Assembly (NCBI GenBank): GCA_018402525.1
Contig: JAGYIR010000006.1
Span: 1-64,000 of the forward strand
From: Crocinitomicaceae bacterium
Lineage (GTDB): Bacteria > Bacteroidota > Bacteroidia > Flavobacteriales_D > Crocinitomicaceae
Direction: 5' to 3'
DNA: 64,000 nucleotides
The position numbers and the translations under genes were made by a program. The notes under the pieces were generated by a model. It worked only from the letters and a program-made list of their open reading frames with translations, was not told the DNA's origin and ran no database searches. This document shows, piece by piece, positions 25,856 through 34,100 of the stretch (the first letter of the stretch is position 1; every line of letters begins with the position of its first letter).

Positions 25856-26609
25856 CAAATACTTTTTTTGCGGGACCAGAAAGCCAAATCTGATCAAATC
25901 CTTGCCCGTTCGCCTTCGCCTCAACAGACAGTGTTCCTCCTTTCGTTTGAACTATCACCTTGTTATTTGTATTCATCAATTCCATTTGTAACAATGCACA
26001 TGCTGTTACACCTGTTCCACATGACAAAGTTTCGTCTTCGACTCCACGCTCATACGTCTGAACAACTATTTCCGAAGGCGAAACAACCTGAACAAGATTC
26101 ACGTTCACACCCTTTTCTTTAAACTCCTCTGAATACCTGATTTGCTTTCCGTAATCGACGATATCAATCTTCTCTCCTGATGCTGTAAATCGCACAAAAT
26201 GTGGTGAGCCTGTATCTAATAAATAATTCTCGTCTCTTTTTTCAATTCGAGTCACAGGTAACATTTCTAATCGTACGATGTCATTTTCGACAGTCGCTTT
26301 ATGCGCACCATCGATTGCCAAAAAGTGTGTTTCCTCAATAACTAGATTTAAGGCTCTTGCAAAAACCACGGAACATCGTGCTCCATTCCCACAAAAGCTC
26401 TGTGATCCATCGGCATTGAAATATTCTACTTCAAAATCGTATTCTTCATGCTTAGACAACTTTATCAACCCATCGGCTCCGATTCCCAATTTTCGATCAC
26501 ACAATTGTTGAATCTGCTCGATTGTCAAATCGATATAATCTCCATTCATATTGTCCAACATGATGAAGTCATTGCCTGTGCCTTGATATTTAGAAAACAT
26601 AATTTTCAT
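25836..26609 (-). CDS. dapF: Diaminopimelate epimerase
   Basis: The 257-residue enzyme interconverts LL- and meso-diaminopimelate for peptidoglycan and lysine. Both catalytic cysteines are in place: 'SFCGNGARCSVVFA' (about 72) and 'ETLSCGTGVTACAL' (about 205), with the N-terminus 'MKIMFSKYQGTGNDFIMLDN'. The start at 26609 is chosen because the family begins there and a -7 box ends 4 bases upstream; a frame extends to 26678 but lies beyond the box. It leads the six-gene minus-strand run. Confidence 0.95.
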   Translation of the reverse strand: MKIMFSKYQGTGNDFIMLDNMNGDYIDLTIEQIQQLCDRKLGIGADGLIKLSKHEEYDFEVEYFNADGSQSFCGNGARCSVVFARALNLVIEETHFLAIDGAHKATVENDIVRLEMLPVTRIEKRDENYLLDTGSPHFVRFTASGEKIDIVDYGKQIRYSEEFKEKGVNVNLVQVVSPSEIVVQTYERGVEDETLSCGTGVTACALLQMELMNTNNKVIVQTKGGTLSVEAKANGQGFDQIWLSGPAKKVFDGSVEI

Positions 26610-26613
26610 AGAG

Positions 26614-26621
26614 CAAAGGTA
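26614..26621 (-). promoter_or_regulatory. -7 box of dapF operon, four bases before ATG
   Basis: TACCTTTG on the minus strand matches TAnnTTTG and is separated from ATG 26609 by 4 bases, predicting a leaderless transcript. Confidence 0.5.
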
Positions 26622-26694
26622 CATTAATCTAATCAAAGAAATCAAGCCCTGCTTAACAATCTTTAACACCCGAACCATATAACTTTTTGCTGTT

Positions 26695-26715
26695 TTGGCG
26701 TTAATATTGTGTTGT
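26695..26715 (+). promoter_or_regulatory. Promoter-like element in front of htrA
   Basis: This 21-base element (TTGGCGTTAATATTG at its start) matches 19 of 21 bases of the element at 1694-1714 in front of the LptF/LptG-type permease, and ends 27 bases before the htrA ATG. Confidence 0.4.
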
Positions 26716-26742
26716 TAGAAAATCAAAAAATATTTTAGGCAT

Positions 26743-28215
26743 ATGAAGACGAACATGAAGTTATTTGGATTTGGTCTTTTGGGAGGCATGCTTCCCTTGA
26801 CTATTTTTATGTTATTTCAGCAAGCTCCTGAAGCTCGAAATGTAGATTCTACTTCTAACGGAACAGATTACAATGCGCGTTCCGTTTCTTTGAATACATC
26901 GGGTGGATTACCAACAGAAAATTTTGTCGAAGCATCTGAGAACAGCTTAAACTCTGTAGTTCATGTTACTACTAAAGTTGAAACTACCTCTTTTCAGCGT
27001 GATATTTTCTCAGAGTTTTTCTACGGTCCTGGGGCTGGCGGGAGAGAATTTAAACAATTCGGTTCTGGATCAGGTTCTGGAGTGATTATTTCCGAAGACG
27101 GTTACATCGTAACGAATAATCACGTAATTGACAACGCAAAAGAAATTCAAGTCACTTTGAATGACAACCGAAAATACGACGCGGTGATTATTGGATCTGA
27201 TCCGTCAACGGACATTGCTGTATTAAAAATCAAAGAAAAAGGATTGCAAGCCATTCCCATTGGAAACAGTGACAACTTGAGAATTGGAGAATGGGTACTT
27301 GCCGTAGGGAACCCTTTCAATTTGACATCTACCGTAACAGCGGGAATTGTTTCAGCGAAAGCACGGAACATTAATTTATTGAGCAATCCATCGAGTCAGA
27401 ATACTGTTCCAATTGAGTCGTTTATCCAAACCGATGCTGCTGTAAATCCAGGAAATAGCGGAGGAGCTTTGGTTAATACAAAAGGAGAATTGGTTGGGAT
27501 CAATACAGCCATCGCCTCTCAAACTGGGAGTTATTCTGGTTACTCGTTTGCCGTCCCAGTGAACTTGGTTCAAAAGGTAATGCTAGATTTAATCGATTAC
27601 GGCGTTGTTCAACGTGGATTCCTCGGCGTTCAAATTTCGGATATCACGCAAGAATTGAAGGAGGAGAAAAATCTACCAAATGTAAAAGGTGTTTACATTG
27701 CTGATGTAGTTGAAAGTGGAAGTGCAGATAAAGCAGGATTGAAAAGTGGTGATGTCATCTTAAAAATTGGGAACAAGGATGTCAACTCTGTCGCAAGTGT
27801 ACAAGAAGAAGTTGGAAAAAGACGTCCTGGCGATAAATTATTGGTCACAGTGCGCAACTCTAAAGGAAACGAAGAAATTGTGGATATCGTGCTTCGAAAC
27901 AAGGACGGAGAGACTAAATTGGTATCGAAGGAAGAAATCAAGAAAAATGTCGCTTTGGGTGCAACCTTTAGAGAATTAACAAGTAAAGAGAAAAAGGAGT
28001 TAAACATTGACCATGGCGTAAAAATTCAAACCCTTAACGCTGGTAAGCTCAAATCGCTCGGTTTATCGGAAGGGATGATTGTAACTAAAATCAACAATGA
28101 AATTATAAAGAGCGTTGAACAATTAACAACTAAATTAAATGGCCCAAGCAACGGCGTCTTGTTAGAAATAATGAGTGAGAGTGGAAGAAAGGATTATGTC
28201 GGATTTGGATTATAG
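26743..28215 (+). CDS. htrA: Do-family periplasmic serine protease (DegP/HtrA)
   Basis: The 490-residue protein has an N-terminal signal/anchor helix (about 6-25), a trypsin-like domain and two PDZ domains (about 280-375 and 395-485). The catalytic triad is visible: His in 'IVTNNHVIDNA' (about 127), Asp in 'DPSTDIAVLKI' (about 156) and Ser in 'NPGNSGGALVN' (about 237). It degrades or refolds damaged envelope proteins. It stands alone between the divergent dapF operon and rpoD, with its own promoter-like element. Confidence 0.95.
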   Translation: MKTNMKLFGFGLLGGMLPLTIFMLFQQAPEARNVDSTSNGTDYNARSVSLNTSGGLPTENFVEASENSLNSVVHVTTKVETTSFQRDIFSEFFYGPGAGGREFKQFGSGSGSGVIISEDGYIVTNNHVIDNAKEIQVTLNDNRKYDAVIIGSDPSTDIAVLKIKEKGLQAIPIGNSDNLRIGEWVLAVGNPFNLTSTVTAGIVSAKARNINLLSNPSSQNTVPIESFIQTDAAVNPGNSGGALVNTKGELVGINTAIASQTGSYSGYSFAVPVNLVQKVMLDLIDYGVVQRGFLGVQISDITQELKEEKNLPNVKGVYIADVVESGSADKAGLKSGDVILKIGNKDVNSVASVQEEVGKRRPGDKLLVTVRNSKGNEEIVDIVLRNKDGETKLVSKEEIKKNVALGATFRELTSKEKKELNIDHGVKIQTLNAGKLKSLGLSEGMIVTKINNEIIKSVEQLTTKLNGPSNGVLLEIMSESGRKDYVGFGL

Positions 28216-28226
28216 CACGATCCAAC

Positions 28227-28302
28227 ATACTGTTTTCCGAAAAACAAAGAAGGATATTAAGAAACTATTAATTTAAGTATTCTTTTTTTTGGAAAACAGT
28301 AT
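28227..28302. repeat. 12-bp inverted repeat between htrA and rpoD
   Basis: The arms ATACTGTTTTCC (28227-28238) and GGAAAACAGTAT (28291-28302) are perfect complements separated by 52 AT-rich bases. The right arm overlaps the -33 region of the rpoD promoter. It could end the htrA transcript, or be an operator controlling rpoD. Confidence 0.7.
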
Positions 28303-28312
28303 CTTTTCATCG

Positions 28313-28320
28313 TATCTTTG
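28313..28320 (+). promoter_or_regulatory. -7 box of rpoD promoter
   Basis: TATCTTTG followed by CAG is an exact match to TAnnTTTG; a TTTG at 28288-28291, 21 bases upstream, is a plausible -33 element. The mRNA would have a leader of about 45 bases containing GGGAGG at 28348-28354, which lies rather far (13 bases) from the ATG. Confidence 0.6.
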
Positions 28321-28367
28321 CAGTCGCCTTAGGGCAAAACTAATAATTGGGGAGGACCAAAAATTCT

Positions 28368-29234
28368 ATGAGACAACTTAAAATTACGAAGTCGATTACC
28401 AACCGTGAAAGTCAGTCACTAGACAAGTACTTACAGGACATTGGTAAAGAAGAGTTGATTACTGCGGAGGAAGAAGTAGAATTGGCACAAAGGATCAAGC
28501 AAGGAGACCAACAGGCACTTGAAAAATTAACCAGAGCCAATCTTCGTTTCGTCGTATCTGTTGCAAAACAGTATCAAAATCAGGGTTTAACATTACCCGA
28601 CCTTATCAACGAAGGGAATTTAGGTCTTATTAAGGCAGCGCAAAAATTTGATGAAACACGTGGATTCAAATTCATCTCGTATGCTGTTTGGTGGATTCGT
28701 CAATCAATCTTGCAAGCATTAGCTGAGCAAGCGCGTATTGTGCGTTTACCATTGAACCAAGTAGGATCTTTGAATAAAATTAACAAGGCATTTTCTCGCC
28801 TGGAGCAAGAATTCGAAAGGCCACCATCAGCGGAAGAATTAGCTGAAGCGTTGGAGGTACCAGAGGATAAAATTAAAGAGAGTTTGAATGTTTCTGGTCG
28901 TCACGTATCTATGGACGCACCATTATCTACTTCGGAAGATGGTGGTACATTGATGGATGTGATGGCGAACAATGATTCACCAAAAGCCGATCATGCGCTT
29001 ATGGCTGAATCGTTGCAAAAGGAAATTGAACGCTCATTAAGTACTTTAACTGATAAAGAGCGTGAAATCATTCGTTTGTTCTTCGGAATTGGAATGAATC
29101 ACGGTTTGACACTTGAAGAGATTGGAGCTAAATTTAATTTAACACGTGAACGCGTTCGTCAAATTAAAGAAAAGGCAATCCGCCGTTTGAGACACACTTC
29201 AAGAAATAAACTTTTAAAGGCTTATTTAGGATAA
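28368..29234 (+). CDS. rpoD: Primary RNA polymerase sigma factor
   Basis: The 288-residue protein is the short Bacteroidetes primary sigma factor. Region 1.2 starts '[20 protein letters not shown]', region 2 holds '[19 protein letters not shown]' and '[19 protein letters not shown]', and region 4 has '[20 protein letters not shown]'. Region 1.1 is absent, as is normal in this phylum, and it should recognise the TTTG/TAnnTTTG promoters seen here. The ATG at 28368 is chosen over an in-frame TTG 21 bases upstream, because the conserved family sequence starts there. Confidence 0.96.
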   Translation: MRQLKITKSITNRESQSLDKYLQDIGKEELITAEEEVELAQRIKQGDQQALEKLTRANLRFVVSVAKQYQNQGLTLPDLINEGNLGLIKAAQKFDETRGFKFISYAVWWIRQSILQALAEQARIVRLPLNQVGSLNKINKAFSRLEQEFERPPSAEELAEALEVPEDKIKESLNVSGRHVSMDAPLSTSEDGGTLMDVMANNDSPKADHALMAESLQKEIERSLSTLTDKEREIIRLFFGIGMNHGLTLEEIGAKFNLTRERVRQIKEKAIRRLRHTSRNKLLKAYLG

Positions 29235-29243
29235 ACACCTGGA

Positions 29244-29277
29244 AAGCTGTCAGCCTTGGGCTGGCAGCTTTTTTTTT
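29244..29277 (+). terminator. Rho-independent terminator of rpoD
   Basis: A 12-bp stem (29244-29255 with 29259-29270, one G-U pair) with a 3-base loop is followed by a run of T. Confidence 0.9.
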
Positions 29278-29312
29278 ACATTGAATTTTAACAATCATAT
29301 ATATTATCAAAC

Positions 29313-30764
29313 ATGGATACAGCGTTGGGCTACGAAACAGAACTAAAGTCTCATATTGAACGTGAGCGTGCAGCAGTAAGTTTATCAGGTAAAGTGGGAG
29401 AATTACTTTACGACAAAGGAATTGAATTGGTGTTGTTCAGAAATCACCTAATGGACATCACAATCTCTGAAATTCTCAATTTGCACGAATATTCCAGAAC
29501 AGTGGTAAACAAGCCAGTAGATATTTTTACTACGTCTGATTTGGCAGAAGAATTAATGAAGTTAGATTTAGCTCCAGCGAAAATCGACATTGGAAAATTA
29601 GCAAGCGAGTACATTTCAGAAAAAGGAAACTATGCTTCCAAGGCAGATTTCTTGATGAACAAATTAAAAGGATTCGAAACTGGAAATGGAATTCCTTTTG
29701 AACCTAGAGATGTGATTTTGTACGGATTTGGTCGTATCGGACGTTTAGCCGCTCGTGAGTTGATCAAACAAGCAGGAAAAGGTCAACAATTGAGACTCCG
29801 TGCGATTGTGACGCGAAGCAATTCGGAAGCAGACATGATTAAACGTGCCTCTTTACTGAAGAACGATTCTGTCCACGGTGCATTTAAAGGAAGTGTAGAA
29901 GTTGATTTAGAAAACGAATCAATCATTCTCAACGGTCAAATCGTTAAAATGATATGTGCTAAAAATCCAGAAGATGTTGACTATACGGCTTATGGAATTA
30001 ATAATGCACTCGTGATTGACAACACAGGTGTCTTTACAACAAAAGAGGCATTGTCGAGACACTTGAAATCAAAAGGAACTTCACGTGTTTTGTTAACCGC
30101 TCCAGGAAAAGAAATTCCAAATGTTGTTTATGGTATCAATCAGGATGACATTGATTTGGCAAATGAGCGCATCTATTCTGCGGCATCTTGTACAACCAAT
30201 GCAATTTCTCCTGTTCTAAAAGTTGTGAACGACAAGTTGGGTGTGATAAAAGGACACATTGAAACAGTTCACGCATATACGAATGATCAAAACTTGTTGG
30301 ACAACATGCACAACAAACCACGAAGAGGTCGTTCTGCAGCAATCAACATGGTAATTACATCTACTGGTGCAGGAAATGCAGTAACCAAAGTTATTCCAGA
30401 GCTTAAAGATAAATTGACAGCAAACGCTGTTCGTGTACCTACTCCAAACGGATCTTTAGCTATTCTTAGTTTAGAAGTTGAAAAAGGTACTACTGTTGAT
30501 GAGCTAAACGAGATGATGAAAGACGCAGCACTAAATGGAGATTTAGTGAATCAGATTTATTATGCAAATGATCCAGAGCTGGTATCAAGTGATATTATTG
30601 GAAATGTTTGCTGTTCAGTATTCGATTCAAACGCTACTATCGTTTCTAAAGATGGTAAAAACGTTGTAATTTACGCGTGGTACGATAATGAGTTTGGATA
30701 CACAAAACAAGTAATTCGTCTTGCGAAATATGTTACAAAGGTTAGAAGAGCAATTTACTATTAA
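29313..30764 (+). CDS. gap: Glyceraldehyde-3-phosphate dehydrogenase, N-terminally extended form
   Basis: The 483-residue enzyme oxidises glyceraldehyde 3-phosphate in glycolysis or runs in reverse in gluconeogenesis. Residues from about 133 form a normal GAPDH: 'GFGRIGRLAARELI' (NAD-binding), catalytic Cys in 'IYSAASCTTNAISPVLKVV' (about 292), 'NMVITSTGAGNAVTKVIPEL' and 'WYDNEFGYTKQVIRL'. The first 130 residues are a helical extension absent from standard 330-residue enzymes; long forms of this kind occur in Bacteroidetes and some other phyla. Flanking terminators make it a single-gene unit. Confidence 0.94.
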   Translation: MDTALGYETELKSHIERERAAVSLSGKVGELLYDKGIELVLFRNHLMDITISEILNLHEYSRTVVNKPVDIFTTSDLAEELMKLDLAPAKIDIGKLASEYISEKGNYASKADFLMNKLKGFETGNGIPFEPRDVILYGFGRIGRLAARELIKQAGKGQQLRLRAIVTRSNSEADMIKRASLLKNDSVHGAFKGSVEVDLENESIILNGQIVKMICAKNPEDVDYTAYGINNALVIDNTGVFTTKEALSRHLKSKGTSRVLLTAPGKEIPNVVYGINQDDIDLANERIYSAASCTTNAISPVLKVVNDKLGVIKGHIETVHAYTNDQNLLDNMHNKPRRGRSAAINMVITSTGAGNAVTKVIPELKDKLTANAVRVPTPNGSLAILSLEVEKGTTVDELNEMMKDAALNGDLVNQIYYANDPELVSSDIIGNVCCSVFDSNATIVSKDGKNVVIYAWYDNEFGYTKQVIRLAKYVTKVRRAIYY

Positions 30765-30780
30765 TCCCTCTATAAAAAAC

Positions 30781-30820
30781 AAAAACGGGTTCGCTTAATT
30801 TTAATAGTGAACCCGTTTTT
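30781..30820. terminator. Bidirectional terminator between gap and mini-lipoprotein gene
   Basis: A 12-base stem (30781-30792 with 30809-30820) around a 16-base AT-rich loop begins with A5 and ends with T-run, so it can act in both directions. It directly abuts the stop codon of the convergent mini-lipoprotein gene. Confidence 0.85.
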
Positions 30821-31039
30821 TTATTCCTCTCTACAGTCGACGTCGTAAGTAACGCCTCCTGAAACATATCCGGTAGACTCAACGACATTGATTTCATTTC
30901 CACAAAGCTCACCCAATGACTCTTCTCCTGCCGATCCATTGTAATAGCAATACTTGCAATCATCATCTTTTGTACAAGACATAATTGAAAAGGTCAGGAC
31001 GACTGCACCTAATCCTATGATATTTCTAAAATTTTTCAT
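30821..31039 (-). CDS. Cys-rich mini-lipoprotein, copy 3
   Basis: The 72-residue product has a lipoprotein signal ending 'FSIMSC' and a 50-residue mature part with four further Cys: 'DDCKYCYYNG', 'LGELCGNEI' and 'VDCREE'. It is the most diverged of three tandem paralogues: the spacing of Cys is kept, but the His residues that follow them in the other two copies are lost, so the CXXCH becomes CXXCY. It shares the start 'MKNFRN' with copy 2. Family not recognised; see the finding on this locus. Confidence 0.75.
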   Translation of the reverse strand: MKNFRNIIGLGAVVLTFSIMSCTKDDDCKYCYYNGSAGEESLGELCGNEINVVESTGYVSGGVTYDVDCREE

Positions 31040-31131
31040 CTTATTAATTCGGTTGATTATATTTTTAAATCACAATACGAAGATTAAAATACGAAGATTT
31101 TTACTAGAATCAGACGTTTGTTCAAAAAAAA

Positions 31132-31347
31132 TTAATGCCGGTGACAGTGAACTTCATAGTTCGTTCCATCAACATCCACTCCAGTGGCCATTAGGTCTTC
31201 TACTTCGTTACCACATTTTTTTCCTAATGACACATCGCCATTCGGTCCTTCATAATGACACGCATGGCAGTCGAATTTCATACACGAAGAAAGCGCTGCC
31301 ATCCCAATCAACACGGTTAATCCTACTAAATTTCTAAAATTTTTCAT
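31132..31347 (-). CDS. Cys/His-rich mini-lipoprotein, copy 2
   Basis: The 71-residue product has a lipobox 'AALSSC' and a mature part with 'DCHACHYEGPNG', 'LGKKCGNEVEDL' and the end 'YEVHCHRH'. CHACH fits the CXXCH pattern of c-type haem attachment, and the C-terminal C-H-x-H could bind a metal. The intergenic sequence upstream (31348-31430) is clearly homologous to that upstream of copy 3, so gene and upstream region were duplicated together. Function unknown. Confidence 0.78.
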   Translation of the reverse strand: MKNFRNLVGLTVLIGMAALSSCMKFDCHACHYEGPNGDVSLGKKCGNEVEDLMATGVDVDGTNYEVHCHRH

Positions 31348-31432
31348 CTTCTTAATTGGGTTTATTTCATTTTCTTAATCGCAATGAGACGATTAAAATA
31401 GAAAGATTTTTCCTCGAAATGAGAATTTGAAT

Positions 31433-31464
31433 AAAAAAAGGCGCACATTCTCATGCACGCCCCC
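31433..31464 (-). terminator. Terminator after mini-lipoprotein copy 1
   Basis: On the minus strand an imperfect GC-rich stem (GGGCGTGCA with TGTGCGCC around a 6-base loop) is followed by T7. It separates copy 1, and any read-through from the TonB receptor, from copies 2 and 3. Confidence 0.75.
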
Positions 31465-31487
31465 TTATTACTAAACAAAAAAACTAT

Positions 31488-31703
31488 TTAATGTTCGTGA
31501 CAGTGAACTTCGTAATTCGTTCCGCCAACATTGATTCCTGAAGCTTCAAGGTCTTCAAGATCATCTCCGCATTTCTCACCTAGTTCAACTTCCCCACTTG
31601 GTCCGTCATAATGACATTCGTGGCACTCATCTTTCTTACATGAAGAAAACGCGACCATCGCAACCAACGCGGTCATTCCTAAAATTGCATTTACTTTTTT
31701 CAT
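31488..31703 (-). CDS. Cys/His-rich mini-lipoprotein, copy 1
   Basis: The 71-residue product has a lipobox 'VAFSSC', then 'DECHECHYDGPSG', 'LGEKCGDDLEDL' and the end 'YEVHCHEH'. The four mature Cys and five His are concentrated in two clusters, as in a metal- or haem-binding site, and the rest is acidic. It starts 27 bases after the TonB receptor stop, so it is the copy most likely to be co-transcribed with the receptor. It is the likely parent of the tandem family. Confidence 0.8.
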   Translation of the reverse strand: MKKVNAILGMTALVAMVAFSSCKKDECHECHYDGPSGEVELGEKCGDDLEDLEASGINVGGTNYEVHCHEH

Positions 31704-31730
31704 TTGATTTGTTTTTATGATTATTACTTA

Positions 31731-33959
31731 TTATTTACTTGTTTTTAACTTCCCGTTTATGGTATATCCAATATTGATATAAAAGCTTCTGCCTGGGTGT
31801 TGAAGATCAATGTTCTTCAATCCGGACAAATGGTTGATGTAAGCTGTATTCAATATATTTTTAACACCTAAAGAAATTCTAATTGGTGTTTCTAACGCAT
31901 ACAGAAAATCCATTCCAACATTCCATAGATGATAATCGGGTGATGTTATTTCATACGCAGACACCTGATTCTGATGAAAATAATATTGATGCTGAACGGT
32001 AATCTGTTCCATTTTAAATTTCCCTTTGTTTTTCAAATTAAATTTCAAAAAACTATTGATTCGTGCTTGTGGCATCAAGGCAACACTCCTTCCTGTCAGC
32101 TCCTCTCCCCTGATATATGAATAGGAACTTTCAAGATGCAACCAATGCGCAAAGTGCGGATGGTAGTGAAAACCGACATCCAGACCATACAATTGAACCA
32201 ATTCCGCTTGTTTGTATTCGAAAACGGATGCACCATCTATTATTGAATCAACTGACTGGATTTGAATGTAATTGCTGATGTAGTTATAAAAGGGATTCAC
32301 TATAAACTCAATATGTTCGCCATGCATCTCATAACTTGCGTCAATTTGAGTCGCGTATTCTGGTTGCAAGTCACGGTCACCTATTTCGTAGCGAAACGAT
32401 CCATGGTGAATTCCATCGGAGAACAATTCAGACAGATGTGGCGGACGATAACCCGTTGAAACATTCAATCGCCAAGTATGATCGTCACTCGAATGTGTTC
32501 CACCAACAGAGAAATTGGGACTTTGGTAATTCTTTTTAAAATTCATTGAACCAACATCTAGCGTACGGATGTCATAGCGAGCGCCGAATTGAAGGTTCCA
32601 TTTATTCTTCGAAAAGTAGGCAATACTGTATAATCCGTTGTCGTATTGGTTAAAATCTGGAATCAAACGCATTTCTGCCTTTGCACTGTTTCGATTCACT
32701 TGCACCATTCCTTGTAAACCAGAAATCAACTGCCAATGTTCTCCAAATACTGCTTTGAATCGAAGATTATATAACGAAGTATTTAACGTCATGTGTAATC
32801 CCGGGATGGTGACTTTCTCTTCAAATTCTGACAAATCATTCAGCGTGTGCCCTACCAAAATCCCAAGTTCGTTCTTTCCAATAAAAAACTTGTTGTCAAA
32901 TGAAACAATATGATTTTGAATCACTTGTGCTGGGATTGTATTACTTCTGCTCTGTTCATTGACCTGAAAACTGAGTGGATCAATAATAGAGTCATGTGTA
33001 TGTCCCGGAATTCCATTTCTGTTATTCGAATAAATGTAGCGCACATGAGAAGCCCAGTTCTTTTTACTAATGCCCACTCCCAACTTCACTCCTTGGTTCT
33101 TGAAACGAGAATTCTGGGCATATCTTCCATTCGGCAGTTGATAATCGGCGTTGTTGGCATACAGTCCTGCTATATTTAATCGAAAAATTCCTTTAGAAAC
33201 CTTGTACGACAGCGAGCTTGTTGTTCCCATACTCACTGTTTCGAATAGAGAGTTCACCTCAATTTCATGGGTGTTTTGTTGCGCATAAGGTGCATCAATT
33301 AGATATACCACCCCACCAAATGCATCGCCTCCGTACAGTAAAGAGGACGGACCTTTAATAACTTCTACGCTTTCTATTCCCAACTGAGTGACTGCCATTC
33401 CATGATCTCCTCCCCACTGTTGGTTTTCGACCCGCATTCCGTTTAACAGAGTCAACACTCGTACTCCTTGCATTCCACGAATTACAGGTTTTGAAATTCC
33501 AACGCCTATCGATGCTTGTTGAACGCCATTTATGTTGGAAATTGCTTCACTTAAACTGGACGATTGTATCGCATTTAATTCCTTTACCTTTAAATGATCG
33601 ATACGAAACGCATTGCTTTTAGCTAATCCTCCTGAAGGACTTGAAACAATAACATCTTCAAAATCGAGATGATGCTCCACCAAATTCAGCATAACAGTAT
33701 CTCCTCTCCTTGCTTTTACAAAACGACTTTCGTACAGCGGGTGAGAAATACGAATGGTAAACTCATTTGGCAGTGAATTCGAAAATTCAAAATAGCCGGC
33801 ACTATCGGTATACGTACCGACATGTACTTCAACGATAAAAATTGAAGCTTTGTAAAGTCCTTCCTTTTGGTTGGCATCTACAATTCGACCCGACAAATCT
33901 TGTCCGATCGTATGATTCACAGCCAAAAAGGCGAGAATCACTCCTATAAGTTGTTTCAT
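31731..33959 (-). CDS. TonB-dependent receptor, probable metal or metallophore uptake
   Basis: The 742-residue protein has a signal peptide (1-19), a short carboxypeptidase-regulatory-like domain (about 22-95), a plug with 'SKPVIRGMQGVRVLTLLNGM' and 'NQQWGGDHGMAVTQLGIESV', and a 22-strand-type barrel ending in an aromatic residue region. The 'QWGGDHG' plug segment is, as I remember it, seen in receptors of the ZnuD/zinc-copper group, and several extracellular loops are His-rich ('GIPGHTHDSI', 'FHYHPHFAHWLH'). The upstream gene encodes a His-rich export and the downstream genes Cys/His mini-lipoproteins, which supports a metal role. Substrate unproven. Confidence 0.9.
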   Translation of the reverse strand: MKQLIGVILAFLAVNHTIGQDLSGRIVDANQKEGLYKASIFIVEVHVGTYTDSAGYFEFSNSLPNEFTIRISHPLYESRFVKARRGDTVMLNLVEHHLDFEDVIVSSPSGGLAKSNAFRIDHLKVKELNAIQSSSLSEAISNINGVQQASIGVGISKPVIRGMQGVRVLTLLNGMRVENQQWGGDHGMAVTQLGIESVEVIKGPSSLLYGGDAFGGVVYLIDAPYAQQNTHEIEVNSLFETVSMGTTSSLSYKVSKGIFRLNIAGLYANNADYQLPNGRYAQNSRFKNQGVKLGVGISKKNWASHVRYIYSNNRNGIPGHTHDSIIDPLSFQVNEQSRSNTIPAQVIQNHIVSFDNKFFIGKNELGILVGHTLNDLSEFEEKVTIPGLHMTLNTSLYNLRFKAVFGEHWQLISGLQGMVQVNRNSAKAEMRLIPDFNQYDNGLYSIAYFSKNKWNLQFGARYDIRTLDVGSMNFKKNYQSPNFSVGGTHSSDDHTWRLNVSTGYRPPHLSELFSDGIHHGSFRYEIGDRDLQPEYATQIDASYEMHGEHIEFIVNPFYNYISNYIQIQSVDSIIDGASVFEYKQAELVQLYGLDVGFHYHPHFAHWLHLESSYSYIRGEELTGRSVALMPQARINSFLKFNLKNKGKFKMEQITVQHQYYFHQNQVSAYEITSPDYHLWNVGMDFLYALETPIRISLGVKNILNTAYINHLSGLKNIDLQHPGRSFYINIGYTINGKLKTSK

Positions 33960-34029
33960 TAAATGCTTGATTTTTTTTCGAACCTAATTGGGTCGCTTTC
34001 TGCTCCCTATCAAAGCTTCGCTTTTCTTG

Positions 34030-34100
34030 TTAATATTCATTGTACACCAATTTGGCAAACGGTTTTGTGTGAAAGGTCACACTCTATCTATGAATATTAA
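34030..34100. repeat. 11-bp inverted repeat between His-rich gene and TonB receptor
   Basis: TTAATATTCAT (34030-34040) and ATGAATATTAA (34090-34100) are perfect complements around 49 bases, and the right arm contains the stop codon of the His-rich gene. Within the loop there is a second small dyad, GTGTGA-AAGG-TCACAC. The arrangement could be an operator or an attenuator for the receptor gene. Confidence 0.6.
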
